64,000 bases of DNA. Origin: Streptomyces sp. NBC_01723 (GTDB lineage Bacteria > Actinomycetota > Actinomycetes > Streptomycetales > Streptomycetaceae). Shown here piece by piece: positions 1-8,192 of this stretch. The notes below the pieces were generated by a model. It was given only the letters and a program-made list of their open reading frames with translations, searched no databases and was not told the DNA's origin. The stretch lies in assembly GCF_036246005.1 (NCBI RefSeq), contig NZ_CP109171.1, positions 5,320,001 through 5,384,000 of the forward strand. Reading direction: 5' to 3'. The position numbers were made by a program, and so were the translations under genes. Within the stretch, counting starts at the first letter, position 1. Each line of letters starts with the position of its first letter.

Positions 1-155
1 ATGTGCGCCACGTCGTCGGGATCGGCGGCCGTGGCCGACCTGCCCGCCGCCGCACGCCGGGCGGACTTCCCGCCGCCGTCGTCCACGGTGTCCGGGCGCG
101 ACGAAGCGTCAGAGGTGCCCTCGGCGTCCTCGGGGTGCACACCCTGCTGCTTCAT
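1..155 (-). CDS. N-terminus of an unrecognised protein, cut by the window edge
   Basis: On the minus strand an ATG at 155 opens a frame with no stop to the window edge, giving 51 codons with Streptomyces-like third-position G/C. A purine-rich AAGAGG lies just upstream. The visible N-terminus is hydrophilic and low in complexity (acidic residues, then Lys/Arg/Ala), with no signal peptide or known domain. It would be transcribed divergently from the alkyltransferase-like gene. The product cannot be named from this fragment, and the start could also be the internal GTG at 140. Confidence 0.45.
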   Translation of the reverse strand, partial: MKQQGVHPEDAEGTSDASSRPDTVDDGGGKSARRAAAGRSATAADPDDVAH

Positions 156-327
156 CGCCTCTTCTTGCTCTCGTATCACTGGTCACCGCCCGCACGATGG
201 TGGCATGCCGCGTCGGCCTCGGCAGGCATCAGGGTGCCCGTGCGGGCCGCACAGTCTGCCCGAAGCGCCGCGTCCGGGCGAGGGAATCGCACCCTCGGGA
301 GCGCGTCGCGTTGTCGCAGGGGTGCGG

Positions 328-333
328 CAGGAT
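328..333 (+). promoter_or_regulatory. -10-like hexamer of a probable leaderless promoter
   Basis: CAGGAT ends 7 nt before the ATG at 341 and no Shine-Dalgarno sequence precedes that ATG. The same arrangement recurs at about a dozen genes in this window, which supports both the start choice and leaderless transcription. No strong -35 is visible. Confidence 0.5.
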
Positions 334-340
334 GGGGCGG

Positions 341-727
341 ATGAGCGAGCAGAGCCTTCCGGACGGCGCCCGCGCGGAGCACGCGGACGCGCTGCCCGAG
401 TATGCCGAGCGGGTCCTCGACGTGACCGAACTGATCCCGCCGGGCCGCGTCATGACCTACGGGGACGTCGCCGAGTACCTGGAGGAGGGGGGACCTCGTC
501 AAGTCGGCCGCGTGATGTCCCTCTATGGGGGAGGCGTCCCCTGGTGGCGTGTCGTCCGCGCGGACGGGGCGCTGCTCGCCGGGCACGAACTGGAGGCCCT
601 CGACCGCTACCGGGACGAGGGCACGCCCCTGAAGGAGGCGAGCAGGGCCGCGGAGGGCCATCAGCCGCGCCTCGACCTGAAGCGGGCGCGGTGGGACGGC
701 GGCGGACGTGCGCAGGGTCACACCTGA
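341..727 (+). CDS. Alkyltransferase-like (ATL) protein, MGMT family without the catalytic cysteine
   Basis: This 128-residue protein has the DNA-binding fold of O6-alkylguanine-DNA alkyltransferase. The signature that is PCHRV in active enzymes reads PWWRVVRADG here (residues about 66-75), so the acceptor Cys is replaced by Trp as in ATL proteins. ATLs bind O6-alkylguanine and pass the lesion to nucleotide excision repair instead of removing the alkyl group. The upstream stretch TELIPPGRVMTYGDVAEYL matches the family helix-turn-helix. It precedes adnA in the same direction, about 275 bp away. An earlier in-frame ATG at 332 is possible, but the hexamer spacing favours 341. Confidence 0.85.
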   Translation: MSEQSLPDGARAEHADALPEYAERVLDVTELIPPGRVMTYGDVAEYLEEGGPRQVGRVMSLYGGGVPWWRVVRADGALLAGHELEALDRYRDEGTPLKEASRAAEGHQPRLDLKRARWDGGGRAQGHT

Positions 728-1002
728 CAGCTTCCGCCATGAGACCGGTCGGCGTGTGACCTGTGATCCGGATGAGGGAAACGGGGCACATCGGGCATGT
801 CTGTGGCATGACGTACGTTCGTGGGGCGGGGGACACGCGCGTCGCGAGTGACCCGAGGGAAGAGAGGGAAGAAGAGGAAGCTCTGCTTCCATCTCGTCCG
901 TCGGCGTAGCGTCGGCCGCACGCGTCCCCCTCATCCCGCGGTCACCGCCGTGCGCGCGACGCGGACGGCCCACCAGCACACCCACCAGGACCGGCGAACC
1001 AC
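728..1002. other. Intergenic region without a recognised gene
   Basis: No frame here has convincing coding character. It holds a short hairpin (GGAAGC-TCT-GCTTCC around 880-894) and an ACGTACGT palindrome near 812. It presumably carries the adnA promoter, but I cannot point to clear -35/-10 boxes. Confidence 0.4.
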
Positions 1003-4000
1003 GTGAGCTCCTCTTCCTCCACCGGACACCCGTCGCACCCCCAGGTGCGACGGGGGAGCCGTGGCGCTTACCGACTGGTGCGTACCCCTCCGGCGCGAAG
1101 GGACCCCCCTCGTCTGGACGCCGCACAGCGTGCCGTGGTTGACCACGCCGCCGGGCCGCTGCTCGTCCTCGCGGGTCCGGGCACCGGCAAGACCACCACG
1201 CTCGTCGAGTCCGTGGCGGACCGGATCGCCAAGGGCGGCGACCCGGAGCGCATCCTGGTGCTGACCTTCAGCCGCAAGGCTGCCGTCGAACTGCGCGACC
1301 GCATGGCCCTGCGCATGGGCGCCGCCCGTGCCCCGCGGGCGACCACCTTTCACTCCTTCGGTTACGCCCTGGTCCGCGCCCACCAGGACAGCGACCTGTT
1401 CGTGGAGCCCCTGCGCCTGCTGTCCGGCCCGGAGCAGGACGTCACGGTGCGCGAGCTGCTCGCCGGGCAGGTCGACCTGGAGCGGCTCGGACTGGCCCAC
1501 GTGCGCTGGCCCGACGAACTGCGCGCCTGCCTGACCACCCGCGGCTTCGCCGACGAGGTCCGCGCGGTGCTCGCCCGCAGCCGCGAACTCGGTCTCGGCC
1601 CGGAGGCGCTGGGAGACTTCGCTCGGCGCATCGGCCGCCCCGACTGGCGGGCCGCCGCCGTCTTCCTCGCCGAGTACCTCGACGTGCTCGACCTCCACGG
1701 CGTGCTCGACTACGCGGAACTCGTCCACCGCGCGGTGCTCCTCGCCCGCCGCCCCGAGGTCGCCGCACACCTCGCGGGTCAGTACGACGCGGTCTACGTC
1801 GACGAGTACCAGGACACCGACCCGGCCCAGGTACGGCTGCTGCACGCCCTGGCCGGCGGCGGGCGCACCCTCGTCGCCTTCGGTGACCCCGACCAGTCGA
1901 TCTACGCCTTCCGAGGCGCGGACGTGAACGGCATCCTGGACTTCCCGGGCGCCTTCCCGCGCGCGGACGGCCGTCCGGCGCCGGTCGAGGTACTGCGGAC
2001 CTCGCGGCGCTCCGGGGCGGCCCTGCTGGCCGGCACCCGTCTGCTGACCCAGCGGATGCCGCTGACCCGCCTGCCCGCCGCCAAGGTACGAGCCCACCGC
2101 GAGCTGACCCCGGTGCGGGACGGGGGGCGCGTCGAGGCGTACACGTACCCGACGTCCGGCACCGAACTGGACAACGTCGCCGACATCCTGCGCCGGGCCC
2201 ACCTGGAGGACGGCGTCCCCTGGGGCGACATGGCCGTCCTGGTGCGCGCCGGCTCACGCACCATCCCCACGATGCGCCGGGCCCTCACCGCGGCCGGCGT
2301 CCCGCTGGACATCGACGGCGACGACCTTCCCCTGCGCCACGAGCCCGCGGTGGCACCCCTGCTGACGGCACTGCGGGCGGTGGCGGAGGCGGAGGCGGGC
2401 ATGGGTGCGGGGGAGCCCCGGCACGCGGCCGGTGCCGTGGCCGACGGCTCCCGTGACGCGCGTGCGGGCGAGCCCGGGACCGGGGCCGGGACCGGCATCG
2501 CGGTGGACGCGGAGACTGCGGCGGACGCGGAGACTGAGGCGGCCCCGGCGAACGCGACCGCCCCGGCGACCGCGACGGCCCCGGAAGCAGAGCCGGACCC
2601 GGAGACGGGGACAGGACCGGACGCCGAGGCTGCGGCCCCCTGCTGGCTCCCCACCGAGACCGCCCTCACCCTTCTCACCTCCCCCCTTGCCGCCATGGAC
2701 GCGGCCGACCTGCGCCGCCTGGGCCGCGCCCTGCGCGACGAGGAGCGGGCCGCCGGCAACGCACTGCCCGCGCCCTCGGACGAACTGCTCGCGCGTGCGC
2801 TGGCCGAGCCCGAGCGGCTGGCGGTCCACGACCCCGCCTACGCGCGCGGGGCGCAGCGTCTCGGTGCGTTGCTCCGCCGGGCCCGCGCGCGCCTGGCGGA
2901 CGGCGGCAGCGCCGAGGAGGCTCTGTGGGACCTCTGGGACGGCACCCCGTGGCCGACCCGTCTGGAACGCTCCGCCCGGCGTGGCGGTGCCGCCGGACGC
3001 AATGCCGACCGCGATCTCGACGCCGTGTGCGCGCTGTTCGCGACGGCCGCCCGCGCGGAGGAGCGCACCGGTGGCCGGGGCGCCCTGAACTTCCTGGAGG
3101 AGATCGACGCCGAGGACATCGCCGCCGACACCCTCACGCGGCGTGCCGTACGCCCCGACGCCGTCCGCCTGATGACCGCGCACCGCTCGAAGGGGCTGGA
3201 GTGGCGGCTGGTCGTCGTCGCGGGCGTCCAGGAGGGACTCTGGCCGGACCTGCGGCGCCGCGGCTCCCTGCTGGAGGCCGACCGGATCGGCCGCGACGGT
3301 CTCGCCGAACCGCTGACACCCGGAGCGCTGCTCGCGGAGGAACGGCGCCTGTTCTACGTGGCCGCCACGCGCGCGCGTGAACGCCTCGTCGTGACCGCGG
3401 TGAAGGCACCGGCCGACGACGGCGACCAGCCCTCCCGGTTCCTGACCGAACTCGGCGTCGAACCCACCGACGTCGCGGGCCGCCCGCGCCGCCCCCTCGC
3501 CGTCGCGGCGCTCGTCGCCGAACTGAGGGCCACCACCGTCGACCCCCGCGTATCCGAACCCCTCAGGGAGGCCGCCGCCCGCCGTCTGGCCCGGCTGGCC
3601 GCCCTCGCCGACGAGGACGGCCGCCCGCTGGTGCCGTCCGCCCACCCGTACCGCTGGTGGGGCATGTGGGACCCGACCGATAGCAAGGTGCCGCTGCGCG
3701 ACCGCGACCACCCCGTCACGCTCTCCGGCAGCGCCCTGGACCAGTTGGCCAACACGTGCGCCCTGCAGTGGTTCCTGGGCCGCGAGGTCAAGGCGGACGC
3801 GCCCGCCACGGCCGCCCAGGGCTTCGGCAACGTCGTGCACGTCCTGGCCGACGAGGTGGCCTCCGGGCGCACCCCGGCCGACCTCGCCGTCCTCATGGAA
3901 CGCCTCGACTCCGTGTGGAACGCGCTCGCCTTCGACGCGCCGTGGAAGTCCGCGCAGGAGAAGGCCAACGCGCGCGTGGCACTCGAACGCTTCCTGAAGT

Positions 4001-4524
4001 GGCACGTCATGGACCGCGCCGGGCGTACGCCCGTGGCCAGCGAGCACGACTTCGACGTGACCCTGGAGGCGGGCGAGTACGAGGTGCGCATCCGCGGCCA
4101 GATGGACCGCGTCGAAAGGGATGGCGACGGCCGCGCCTACGTCGTCGACTTCAAGACCGGCAAGCAGGCGCCCACCGCGGCCGAGGTGGCCCACCACCCG
4201 CAGCTCGCCGTCTACCAGCTCGCGGTCCGCGAGGGCGCCGTCGACGAGGCCTTCGACGGCGTACGCCCCGAACCGGGCGGAGCCGAACTCGTCCAGCTCC
4301 GTCAGGGCGCGGCCGCCCGGGACGGCGGCGAGACCCTGCCCAAGGTGCAGGCACAGGAGTCGGCGGAGGGAGCGGCGGGCGAGTGGGTCGGCGATCTGCT
4401 GGCCACGGCCGCCGGCAAGGTCCTCGACGAACGCTTCACCCCGACCGCCGGCCAGCACTGCACGCACTGCGCCTTCCGCGCGTCGTGCAGCGCGCGGCCC
4501 GAGGGACGGCACGTCGTGGAGTAG
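1003..4524 (+). CDS. adnA: AdnA-like helicase-nuclease subunit (UvrD motor plus PD-(D/E)XK nuclease)
   Basis: This 1173-residue protein combines a UvrD/PcrA-type superfamily 1 motor with a RecB/AddB-type nuclease. Seen: Walker A GPGTGKTT at 58-65, the DEYQD box near 267-271, GDPDQSIYAFRG shortly after, and TAHRSKGLEW in motor domain 2. The C-terminus has the nuclease GNVVHVLADE helix and VDFKTGK near 1045. Cys919, Cys1153, Cys1156 and Cys1162 match the four-cysteine iron-sulphur pattern of AddB-type nucleases. Mycobacterial AdnAB resects double-strand breaks, each subunit having a motor and a nuclease; this gene and the next form the same tandem. Residues about 464-546 are a long Ala/Glu/Thr low-complexity insert in the motor. 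The GTG start has only a distant AGGA, so the N-terminus is uncertain. Confidence 0.85.
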   Translation: MSSSSSTGHPSHPQVRRGSRGAYRLVRTPPARRDPPRLDAAQRAVVDHAAGPLLVLAGPGTGKTTTLVESVADRIAKGGDPERILVLTFSRKAAVELRDRMALRMGAARAPRATTFHSFGYALVRAHQDSDLFVEPLRLLSGPEQDVTVRELLAGQVDLERLGLAHVRWPDELRACLTTRGFADEVRAVLARSRELGLGPEALGDFARRIGRPDWRAAAVFLAEYLDVLDLHGVLDYAELVHRAVLLARRPEVAAHLAGQYDAVYVDEYQDTDPAQVRLLHALAGGGRTLVAFGDPDQSIYAFRGADVNGILDFPGAFPRADGRPAPVEVLRTSRRSGAALLAGTRLLTQRMPLTRLPAAKVRAHRELTPVRDGGRVEAYTYPTSGTELDNVADILRRAHLEDGVPWGDMAVLVRAGSRTIPTMRRALTAAGVPLDIDGDDLPLRHEPAVAPLLTALRAVAEAEAGMGAGEPRHAAGAVADGSRDARAGEPGTGAGTGIAVDAETAADAETEAAPANATAPATATAPEAEPDPETGTGPDAEAAAPCWLPTETALTLLTSPLAAMDAADLRRLGRALRDEERAAGNALPAPSDELLARALAEPERLAVHDPAYARGAQRLGALLRRARARLADGGSAEEALWDLWDGTPWPTRLERSARRGGAAGRNADRDLDAVCALFATAARAEERTGGRGALNFLEEIDAEDIAADTLTRRAVRPDAVRLMTAHRSKGLEWRLVVVAGVQEGLWPDLRRRGSLLEADRIGRDGLAEPLTPGALLAEERRLFYVAATRARERLVVTAVKAPADDGDQPSRFLTELGVEPTDVAGRPRRPLAVAALVAELRATTVDPRVSEPLREAAARRLARLAALADEDGRPLVPSAHPYRWWGMWDPTDSKVPLRDRDHPVTLSGSALDQLANTCALQWFLGREVKADAPATAAQGFGNVVHVLADEVASGRTPADLAVLMERLDSVWNALAFDAPWKSAQEKANARVALERFLKWHVMDRAGRTPVASEHDFDVTLEAGEYEVRIRGQMDRVERDGDGRAYVVDFKTGKQAPTAAEVAHHPQLAVYQLAVREGAVDEAFDGVRPEPGGAELVQLRQGAAARDGGETLPKVQAQESAEGAAGEWVGDLLATAAGKVLDERFTPTAGQHCTHCAFRASCSARPEGRHVVE

Positions 4525-4554
4525 ACGGGGCAGGCGCGACCGGCGGCGTGCCGA

Positions 4555-4602
4555 GCCCCGCCGCGACCGGTGTGACGGGCCCCGCCGCGACCGGTGTGAC
4601 GA
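4555..4602 (+). repeat. Two tandem 24-bp units between adnA and adnB
   Basis: The unit beginning GCCCCGCCGCGACCGGTGTG occurs at 4555-4578 and again at 4579-4602 with one difference at its last base. It lies in the short spacer between the two helicase-nuclease genes. No function is evident. Confidence 0.7.
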
Positions 4603-4677
4603 GCCGCACCACAGGTGCTGACCAGCGCTTCCGCCGGATCCTCGGTCCGTCCGGCACCGGCTGTCAGTGGCCGCCGC

Positions 4678-4683
4678 TAGCCT
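4678..4683 (+). promoter_or_regulatory. -10-like hexamer of a probable leaderless adnB promoter
   Basis: TAGCCT ends 7 nt before the GTG at 4691. No ribosome binding site precedes either 4691 or the alternative GTG at 4667. If used, adnB has its own leaderless promoter besides readthrough from adnA. Confidence 0.45.
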
Positions 4684-4690
4684 CTCTGAC

Positions 4691-7600
4691 GTGCCTGCCC
4701 ATCTCACCGATCCCGATCAGCTCAAGGAGCTCCTCGGGATCCCCTTCACCCCGGAGCAGACGGCCTGCATCGTCGCGCCGCCCGCCCCGCAGGTGATCGT
4801 GGCCGGAGCCGGGTCGGGAAAGACCACGGTCATGGCGGCGCGCGTGGTGTGGCTGGTCGGCACCGGCCAGGTCGCCCCGGAGCAGGTCCTCGGCCTCACC
4901 TTCACCAACAAGGCGGCCGGTGAACTCGCCGAGCGGGTCCGCAAGGCCCTGATCCGTGCGGGCGTCACCGACCCGGACGTGATCGACCCGGACCACCCGC
5001 CGGGCGAACCCGTGATCTCGACGTACCACGCCTTCGCGGGCCGTCTCCTGACCGACCACGGCCTGCGGCTCGGACTGGAGCCGTCCTCCCGGCTCCTGGC
5101 CGACGCCACCCGCTACCAGCTCGCCGCGCGGGTGCTGCGTGAGGCCCCCGGCCCCTACCCGGCCCTCACCCGTTCCTTTCCCGACCTGGTCGGCGACCTC
5201 CTCGACCTCGACTCCGAACTCGCCGAGCACCTCGTACGCCCCGAGGAACTGCTCACCTGGGACACCGGACTCCTGGACTCCCTCCAGGGGGTCCGGCTCA
5301 GCAACGCCGAGCTGCGCAAGGTCCCCGAGGCCGCGGCCGCGCGGCGCGAACTGGCCGGCCTGGTGATCCGCTACCGCGCCGCCAAACGCGAACGGGACCT
5401 GTTGGACTTCGGCGACCAGATCGCCCTCTCCGCGCGGCTCGCCGGGCTCCCGGAGGTGGGCCGTGTCCTGCGCGACGAGTTCCGGGTCGTGCTGCTCGAC
5501 GAGTACCAGGACACCTCGGTGGCCCAGCGCGTCCTCCTGGCGGGCCTGTTCGGTGGCGGCACCGGCCACCCGGTGACCGCCGTCGGCGACCCCTGCCAGG
5601 CGATCTACGGCTGGCGCGGCGCCTCCGTGGCCAACCTCGACGACTTCCCCGCCCACTTCGAGGACGCGGACGGCCGCCCGGCCGCCCGGCAGGCGCTCAG
5701 CGAGAACCGCCGCAGCGGCGGCAGACTCCTCGACCTGGCCAACGGCCTCGCCGAGCCCCTGCGCGCCATGCACGCGGGCGTGGAGGCCCTGCGCCCCGCA
5801 CCCGGCGCCGAACGCGACGGCATCGTCCGCTGCGCCCTGCTGCGCACCCACGCCGAGGAGATCGACTGGATCGCCGACTCCGTCGCCCACCTCGTGCGCA
5901 CCGGGCAGGCGCCCGGGGAGATCGCCGTCCTGTGCCGTACCGCGACCGACTTCGCCGAGATCCAGGGCGCGCTGGTGGCCCGGGACGTCCCCGTCGAGGT
6001 CGTGGGCCTCTCCGGGCTGCTGCACCTGCCCGAGGTGGCCGACCTGGTCGCCGTCTGCGAAGTGCTCCAGGACCCGGGCGCCAACGCCTCCCTGGTGCGG
6101 CTGCTCACCGGCCCTCGCTGGCGCGTCGGCCCGCGCGACCTCGCCCTCCTCGGCCGCCGCGCACGGCGTCTGGTGAGCCACGCGCGCGTGGACGGCGACG
6201 ACGACCCCGACCGGAGGCTCGCCGAGGCCGTCGAGGGAGTCGATCCCTCCGAGGTGATATCGCTCGCCGACGCGCTCGACACCTTCCTGGAGACGCCGCT
6301 GGACGGCACCGGGGACGACGACGGGCTGCCCTTCTCACCGGACGCGCGCGTGCGGTTCGCCCGGCTGGCCACCGAGCTGCGGGAACTGCGCCGGGCCCTG
6401 TCCGACCCCCTCATGGACGTGCTGCACCGCGTCCTCGCCGTCACGGGCCTGGAGGTCGAGCTGTCGGCGTCCCCGCACGCCCTGGCCGCCCGCCGCCGCG
6501 AGACCCTGTCGAACTTCCTGGACGTCGCCGCCTCCTTCGCCGCGAGCGACGGCGAGGCCACCCTGCTCGCCTTCCTCGGTTTCCTGCGCACCGCCGCCCA
6601 GTACGAGAAGGGCCTCGACAACGCCCTGCCCGGCGGCGAGAACACCGTCAAGGTGCTCACCGCGCACCGGTCCAAGGGCCTGGAGTGGGACGTGGTCGCC
6701 GTACCCGGTCTGGTCACGGGCTCCTTCCCCAGCGGCCGGGGCCGCGAGAAGTGGACCGCCCAGGGCAAGGTGCTCCCGCACGGGCTGCGCGGCGACTCCG
6801 ACACCCTGCCCGACGTCGAGTCCTGGGACTCCCGCGGCCTGAAGGCCTTCAACGAGGCCATGAAGGAGCATCAGCACACCGAGGAACTCCGCCTCGGCTA
6901 CGTCACCTTCACCCGCCCCCGCTCCCTGCTGCTCGGCTCCGGCCACTGGTGGGGACCCAGCCAGAAGAAGCCCCGGGGGCCGTCCGACTTCCTCACGGCC
7001 CTGTACGAGCACTGCGCGGCCGGGCACGGCGAGATCGAGGCATGGGCGGACGAACCCGCCGAGGACGAGGAGAACCCGGCCCTGCACCGGGCCACCGCCG
7101 ACCAGGTCTGGCCGCTGCCCCTGGACGACGAGGCCCTCGCCCGGCGCCGGGCCGCCGCCGAGACCGTCCTCGCCCACCTGGACCGCCTCGCCACACAGGA
7201 GGACACCGCCCCGCACGACCCGGACACCTACGGCGACCCCGACTGGCCGCCGCCCCCCGAGGACGAAGAGCCACCCCTGGAGGAAGCGGATCCCGCCGGG
7301 CCCGAGAACCCGGCCGACGACTGGGACTCCTGGACCACGGACCGCCCCACCGTCCCGCACCAGGCGACCGCTCCGGGACGGCCCGCCGGTACCGACCTGC
7401 CCCGACCGGCATCCGGCGAGCACGGCTCCGCGCAGGACGCCCCCGCCCGCCTCACCCCCGAGGAGTCCCGCACCGTCGCCTCCTGGGACCGCGACCTCGA
7501 CGCCCTCACCGGCGAACTGCTGCGCGCCCGCGAAAGCGTCACCGAGGTGCCACTTCCGGCGTCGCTGACCGCCTCCCAGCTGCTGGACCTGGCGGCCGAC

Positions 7601-8182
7601 CCGGACGGCTTCGCCCAGGAGCTGGCCCGCCCCATGCCCCGACCGCCCCGGCCCGCCGCCCGCCGCGGCACCCGTTTCCACGCCTGGGTCGAGGCACGCT
7701 TCGAACCGCTGACGCTCCCCCTGCTGGAACCCGGGGAACTGCCCGGCGACGACGCCGAGATCGCCGACGAGCAGGACCTGGAGTTCCTCAAGGAGGCCTT
7801 CGAACGGACCGAGTACGCTCGCCGCACCCCCCACCGCGTCGAGGCGCCGTTCCAGCTCTCGCTCGCCGGCCGGGTCGTGCGCGGCCGTATCGACGCCGTC
7901 TACAAGGAGGGCGACGGCACCACGGCGACGTACGAGATCGTCGACTGGAAGACGAGCCGATCCCGCACCGCGGACCCGCTCCAGCTCGCGCTCTACCGCC
8001 TCGCCTGGGCCGAGCAGCAGCACGTACCGCTGGAGTCGGTGACGGCCGCATTCCTCTACGTACGCACCGGGGAGGTCGTCCGGCCCGACCGGCTGCCGGA
8101 CCGCGCCGCGCTGGAGAACCTGCTGCTGGCCGAACCGGTCGGTGACGAACCGCACGATCGGGGTGTCCGTGCGGGCCGATAG
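4691..8182 (+). CDS. adnB: AdnB-like helicase-nuclease subunit
   Basis: This 1163-residue partner of adnA has the same architecture. Seen: Walker A GAGSGKTT about 40 residues in, DEYQDTS, GDPCQAIYGWRGAS, and TAHRSKGLEWDVVAVPG in motor domain 2. An acidic, Pro-rich linker lies around 7200-7450. The C-terminal nuclease has GTRFHAWVE and VDWKTSR near residue 1085. Unlike AdnA it shows no C-terminal cysteine cluster. Two-motor, two-nuclease pairs process DNA ends before recombination and replace RecBCD/AddAB in mycobacteria. The start could be GTG 4667, eight codons earlier; the hexamer spacing favours 4691. The stop codon TAG doubles as the start of the next gene's -10 hexamer. Confidence 0.85.
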   Translation: MPAHLTDPDQLKELLGIPFTPEQTACIVAPPAPQVIVAGAGSGKTTVMAARVVWLVGTGQVAPEQVLGLTFTNKAAGELAERVRKALIRAGVTDPDVIDPDHPPGEPVISTYHAFAGRLLTDHGLRLGLEPSSRLLADATRYQLAARVLREAPGPYPALTRSFPDLVGDLLDLDSELAEHLVRPEELLTWDTGLLDSLQGVRLSNAELRKVPEAAAARRELAGLVIRYRAAKRERDLLDFGDQIALSARLAGLPEVGRVLRDEFRVVLLDEYQDTSVAQRVLLAGLFGGGTGHPVTAVGDPCQAIYGWRGASVANLDDFPAHFEDADGRPAARQALSENRRSGGRLLDLANGLAEPLRAMHAGVEALRPAPGAERDGIVRCALLRTHAEEIDWIADSVAHLVRTGQAPGEIAVLCRTATDFAEIQGALVARDVPVEVVGLSGLLHLPEVADLVAVCEVLQDPGANASLVRLLTGPRWRVGPRDLALLGRRARRLVSHARVDGDDDPDRRLAEAVEGVDPSEVISLADALDTFLETPLDGTGDDDGLPFSPDARVRFARLATELRELRRALSDPLMDVLHRVLAVTGLEVELSASPHALAARRRETLSNFLDVAASFAASDGEATLLAFLGFLRTAAQYEKGLDNALPGGENTVKVLTAHRSKGLEWDVVAVPGLVTGSFPSGRGREKWTAQGKVLPHGLRGDSDTLPDVESWDSRGLKAFNEAMKEHQHTEELRLGYVTFTRPRSLLLGSGHWWGPSQKKPRGPSDFLTALYEHCAAGHGEIEAWADEPAEDEENPALHRATADQVWPLPLDDEALARRRAAAETVLAHLDRLATQEDTAPHDPDTYGDPDWPPPPEDEEPPLEEADPAGPENPADDWDSWTTDRPTVPHQATAPGRPAGTDLPRPASGEHGSAQDAPARLTPEESRTVASWDRDLDALTGELLRARESVTEVPLPASLTASQLLDLAADPDGFAQELARPMPRPPRPAARRGTRFHAWVEARFEPLTLPLLEPGELPGDDAEIADEQDLEFLKEAFERTEYARRTPHRVEAPFQLSLAGRVVRGRIDAVYKEGDGTTATYEIVDWKTSRSRTADPLQLALYRLAWAEQQHVPLESVTAAFLYVRTGEVVRPDRLPDRAALENLLLAEPVGDEPHDRGVRAGR

Positions 8183-8185
8183 GCT
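8180..8185 (+). promoter_or_regulatory. -10-like TAGGCT overlapping the adnB stop codon
   Basis: TAGGCT begins with the adnB stop codon TAG (8180-8182) and ends 7 nt before the ATG at 8193, the leaderless arrangement repeated in this window. Confidence 0.5.
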
Positions 8186-8192
8186 CGTGAGT

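Noticed and set aside
1..759. Long plus-strand frame across the alkyltransferase-like gene
   Set aside because: Its translation is Arg/Pro-rich shadow sequence, while another frame carries the conserved ATL motifs.
805..820. Possible LexA/SOS box (TGAC-GTAC-GTTC) upstream of adnA
   Set aside because: The left half differs at two of four key positions from GAAC, so the match is too weak to call.
4551..4610. CRISPR-like tandem repeat
   Set aside because: Only two directly adjacent 24-bp copies without spacers; a simple tandem duplication.
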